Part shown: piece by piece, positions 33,296 to 34,352 of the stretch
How positions within the stretch are numbered: the first letter of the stretch is position 1
Layout of the letters: every line of letters starts with the position of its first letter
Origin: Oceanospirillaceae bacterium
Lineage (GTDB): Bacteria; Pseudomonadota; Gammaproteobacteria; Pseudomonadales; Balneatricaceae
Direction: 5' to 3'
NCBI GenBank assembly: GCA_013215375.1
Contig: JABSRB010000053.1
Span: 1-34,352, forward strand
Length of the DNA stretch: 34,352 bases
Position numbers and translations under genes: made by a program
Notes under the pieces: generated by a model
The model's input: only the letters and a program-made list of their open reading frames with translations
What the model was told of the DNA's origin: nothing
Databases searched by the model: none

Positions 33296-34352
33296 CTAAA
33301 AATGGGCTTTTATTTTATCGCTCATCAAGGTTAAAGCCGCCTCATCAAATTGATTTAATACCAACACAAAGACAAACAAGCTCGGCACAATGAAGCGAAT
33401 CAGAAAATACCATAGATACAGCCAACCAATACCGAAGCTAACAATCTCATCACGCACTAGCGCAGGCTTGAGCACCCAACCGGCGTATATCGCCACCAAC
33501 AGCCCAGCCAGAGGCAATATAAACTTAGCCGTGATCAGATTTAGCACATCGAACAGCTTGTATTCAAAGCCCGTATAATCGCTGATGAAGCTCCAGTGAT
33601 CTAAGCTCGCCAAGCCTATTAGCCAAGCGACAAAGCCAACCAGCAAAGCCGCTGCTGCCCGCCCTGTTTTGAAACGCTGTGAACACCACATAATAGAAGG
33701 CTCTAACAGCACTAGCGCTGAGGAGAGTGCGGTGAGTATCACAAAGATAAAAAACATCACCCCTATCAACTGGCCATTCACCATATCTCCATAGGCGATG
33801 GGCAATGATACAAATAACAAATCATAACCTGAGCCCGGCGCAGTGTGTGTCAGTAACAAGCTTGGCATAATCACCAGCCCCACTAATACCGAGACAATGA
33901 TATCGACGATGGCAACACTGAATACAATCGCCCCTACCCCTCTTTTTTTAGGCAGATAAGCGCCAAACACCATTAGCGAGCCCATGCCAATTGAGAGTGT
34001 ATAAAAGGCGTGTTCAAACGCCAATAAAAACGAACTTAGGCTTATTTTACTGGCATCAAAACTAATCAGATAGGCAATAGACTGTTCAAAGAAGCGACTA
34101 TTAATCGAGTAATAAAGCAAAAACAGCAGCACGATGACCGACATAGGCACCAAGTAAATAAGGCTCCTCGCTAACCCCCTATTAACCCCGAGCATTAAAA
34201 TCACCACGACGGTTGCTACAAATCCACTCTGGTATAAAAATAACTGATCAGCATCCGCTCTTATTTCAGCAAATACCGCGATGGCATCGGTGCGTCCTAT
34301 ATCGGAGAAACCGCCCTGATACATTTCAAACAAATAGCTGATAGTCCATGCA
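33296..34352 (-). CDS. Sodium-dependent transporter of the SNF/NSS family, C-terminal part (cut by window edge)
   Basis: The frame is open to the last base of the window, so the N-terminus (with the sodium-binding TM1) is missing; at least 351 residues remain. The visible part begins AWTISYLFEMYQGGFSDIG and has about nine hydrophobic helices. FYTLSIGMGSLMVFGAYLP (key part SIGMGSLMVFGAY) and ILTALSSALVLLEP match TM6/TM7-8 signatures of neurotransmitter:sodium symporters. It would import an amino acid or related solute with sodium, in line with a marine lifestyle. The substrate cannot be told. It ends 77 bases upstream of ratA. Confidence 0.88.
   Translation of the reverse strand, partial: AWTISYLFEMYQGGFSDIGRTDAIAVFAEIRADADQLFLYQSGFVATVVVILMLGVNRGLARSLIYLVPMSVIVLLFLLYYSINSRFFEQSIAYLISFDASKISLSSFLLAFEHAFYTLSIGMGSLMVFGAYLPKKRGVGAIVFSVAIVDIIVSVLVGLVIMPSLLLTHTAPGSGYDLLFVSLPIAYGDMVNGQLIGVMFFIFVILTALSSALVLLEPSIMWCSQRFKTGRAAAALLVGFVAWLIGLASLDHWSFISDYTGFEYKLFDVLNLITAKFILPLAGLLVAIYAGWVLKPALVRDEIVSFGIGWLYLWYFLIRFIVPSLFVFVLVLNQFDEAALTLMSDKIKAHF

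Overview
The window looks like a chromosomal segment of a marine-type gammaproteobacterium related to the Pseudomonadales/Cellvibrionales. The basis is gene order and protein similarity recognised by eye; no database search was run. The right third (dapB, dnaJ, dnaK, grpE, recN, fur, bamE, rnfH, ratA) has nearly the pseudomonad order, and miaB-phoH-ybeY-corC-lnt is the standard gammaproteobacterial block. No rRNA, tRNA, CRISPR array, phage or complete insertion sequence was seen. Both ends of the window cut through genes.

Layout. (1) 1-1636, minus strand: the edge of a Flp/Tad pilus locus (TadG-like protein, Flp-type pilin, unknown membrane protein). (2) 1992-6669: a signalling cluster made of a membrane c-type-haem sensor that stops after its HAMP domain, a soluble Ser/Thr kinase 9 bp downstream, a hybrid histidine kinase, and a convergent NarL/LuxR response regulator. 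(3) 6768-9161, minus: a small membrane protein, a CbiM-like membrane protein, rimI, and a long HolD (psi)-like protein. (4) 9356-13700: a PatB/MalY C-S lyase and the EF-P modification set epmA, efp, epmB, interrupted by heptanucleotide repeat arrays. (5) 13870-20287: a lipoprotein, DUF1820, then miaB-phoH-ybeY-corC-lnt. (6) 20445-25157, minus: SMI1/KNR4 protein, pilU-like ATPase, Nudix hydrolase, DUF3461, dapB, cysE. (7) 25474-33219: heat-shock, SOS and iron-regulation genes. (8) A sodium-symporter fragment at the right edge.

How the genes work together. EpmB and EpmA supply and attach beta-lysine to EF-P. GrpE, DnaK and DnaJ form the Hsp70 cycle, and both grpE and dnaK have sigma-32-like promoters. 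recN has a sigma-70 promoter with a LexA-like box over the expected start point. fur and bamE are divergent. The haem sensor and the kinase behind it look like a two-gene split receptor kinase, the best candidate here for an uncharacterised signalling system.

The least explained material is non-coding. There are two heptamer arrays whose repeat phase runs into the stop codons of patB, epmA and efp. There is a CTAG-bounded inverted-repeat element in two sizes (165 and 54 bp), the larger of which supplies the stop codons of both convergent neighbours. A three-unit repeat between cysE and dnaJ carries small hairpins with CAGGATG/ATGGATG cores. These are sequence observations; any function given for them is inference.
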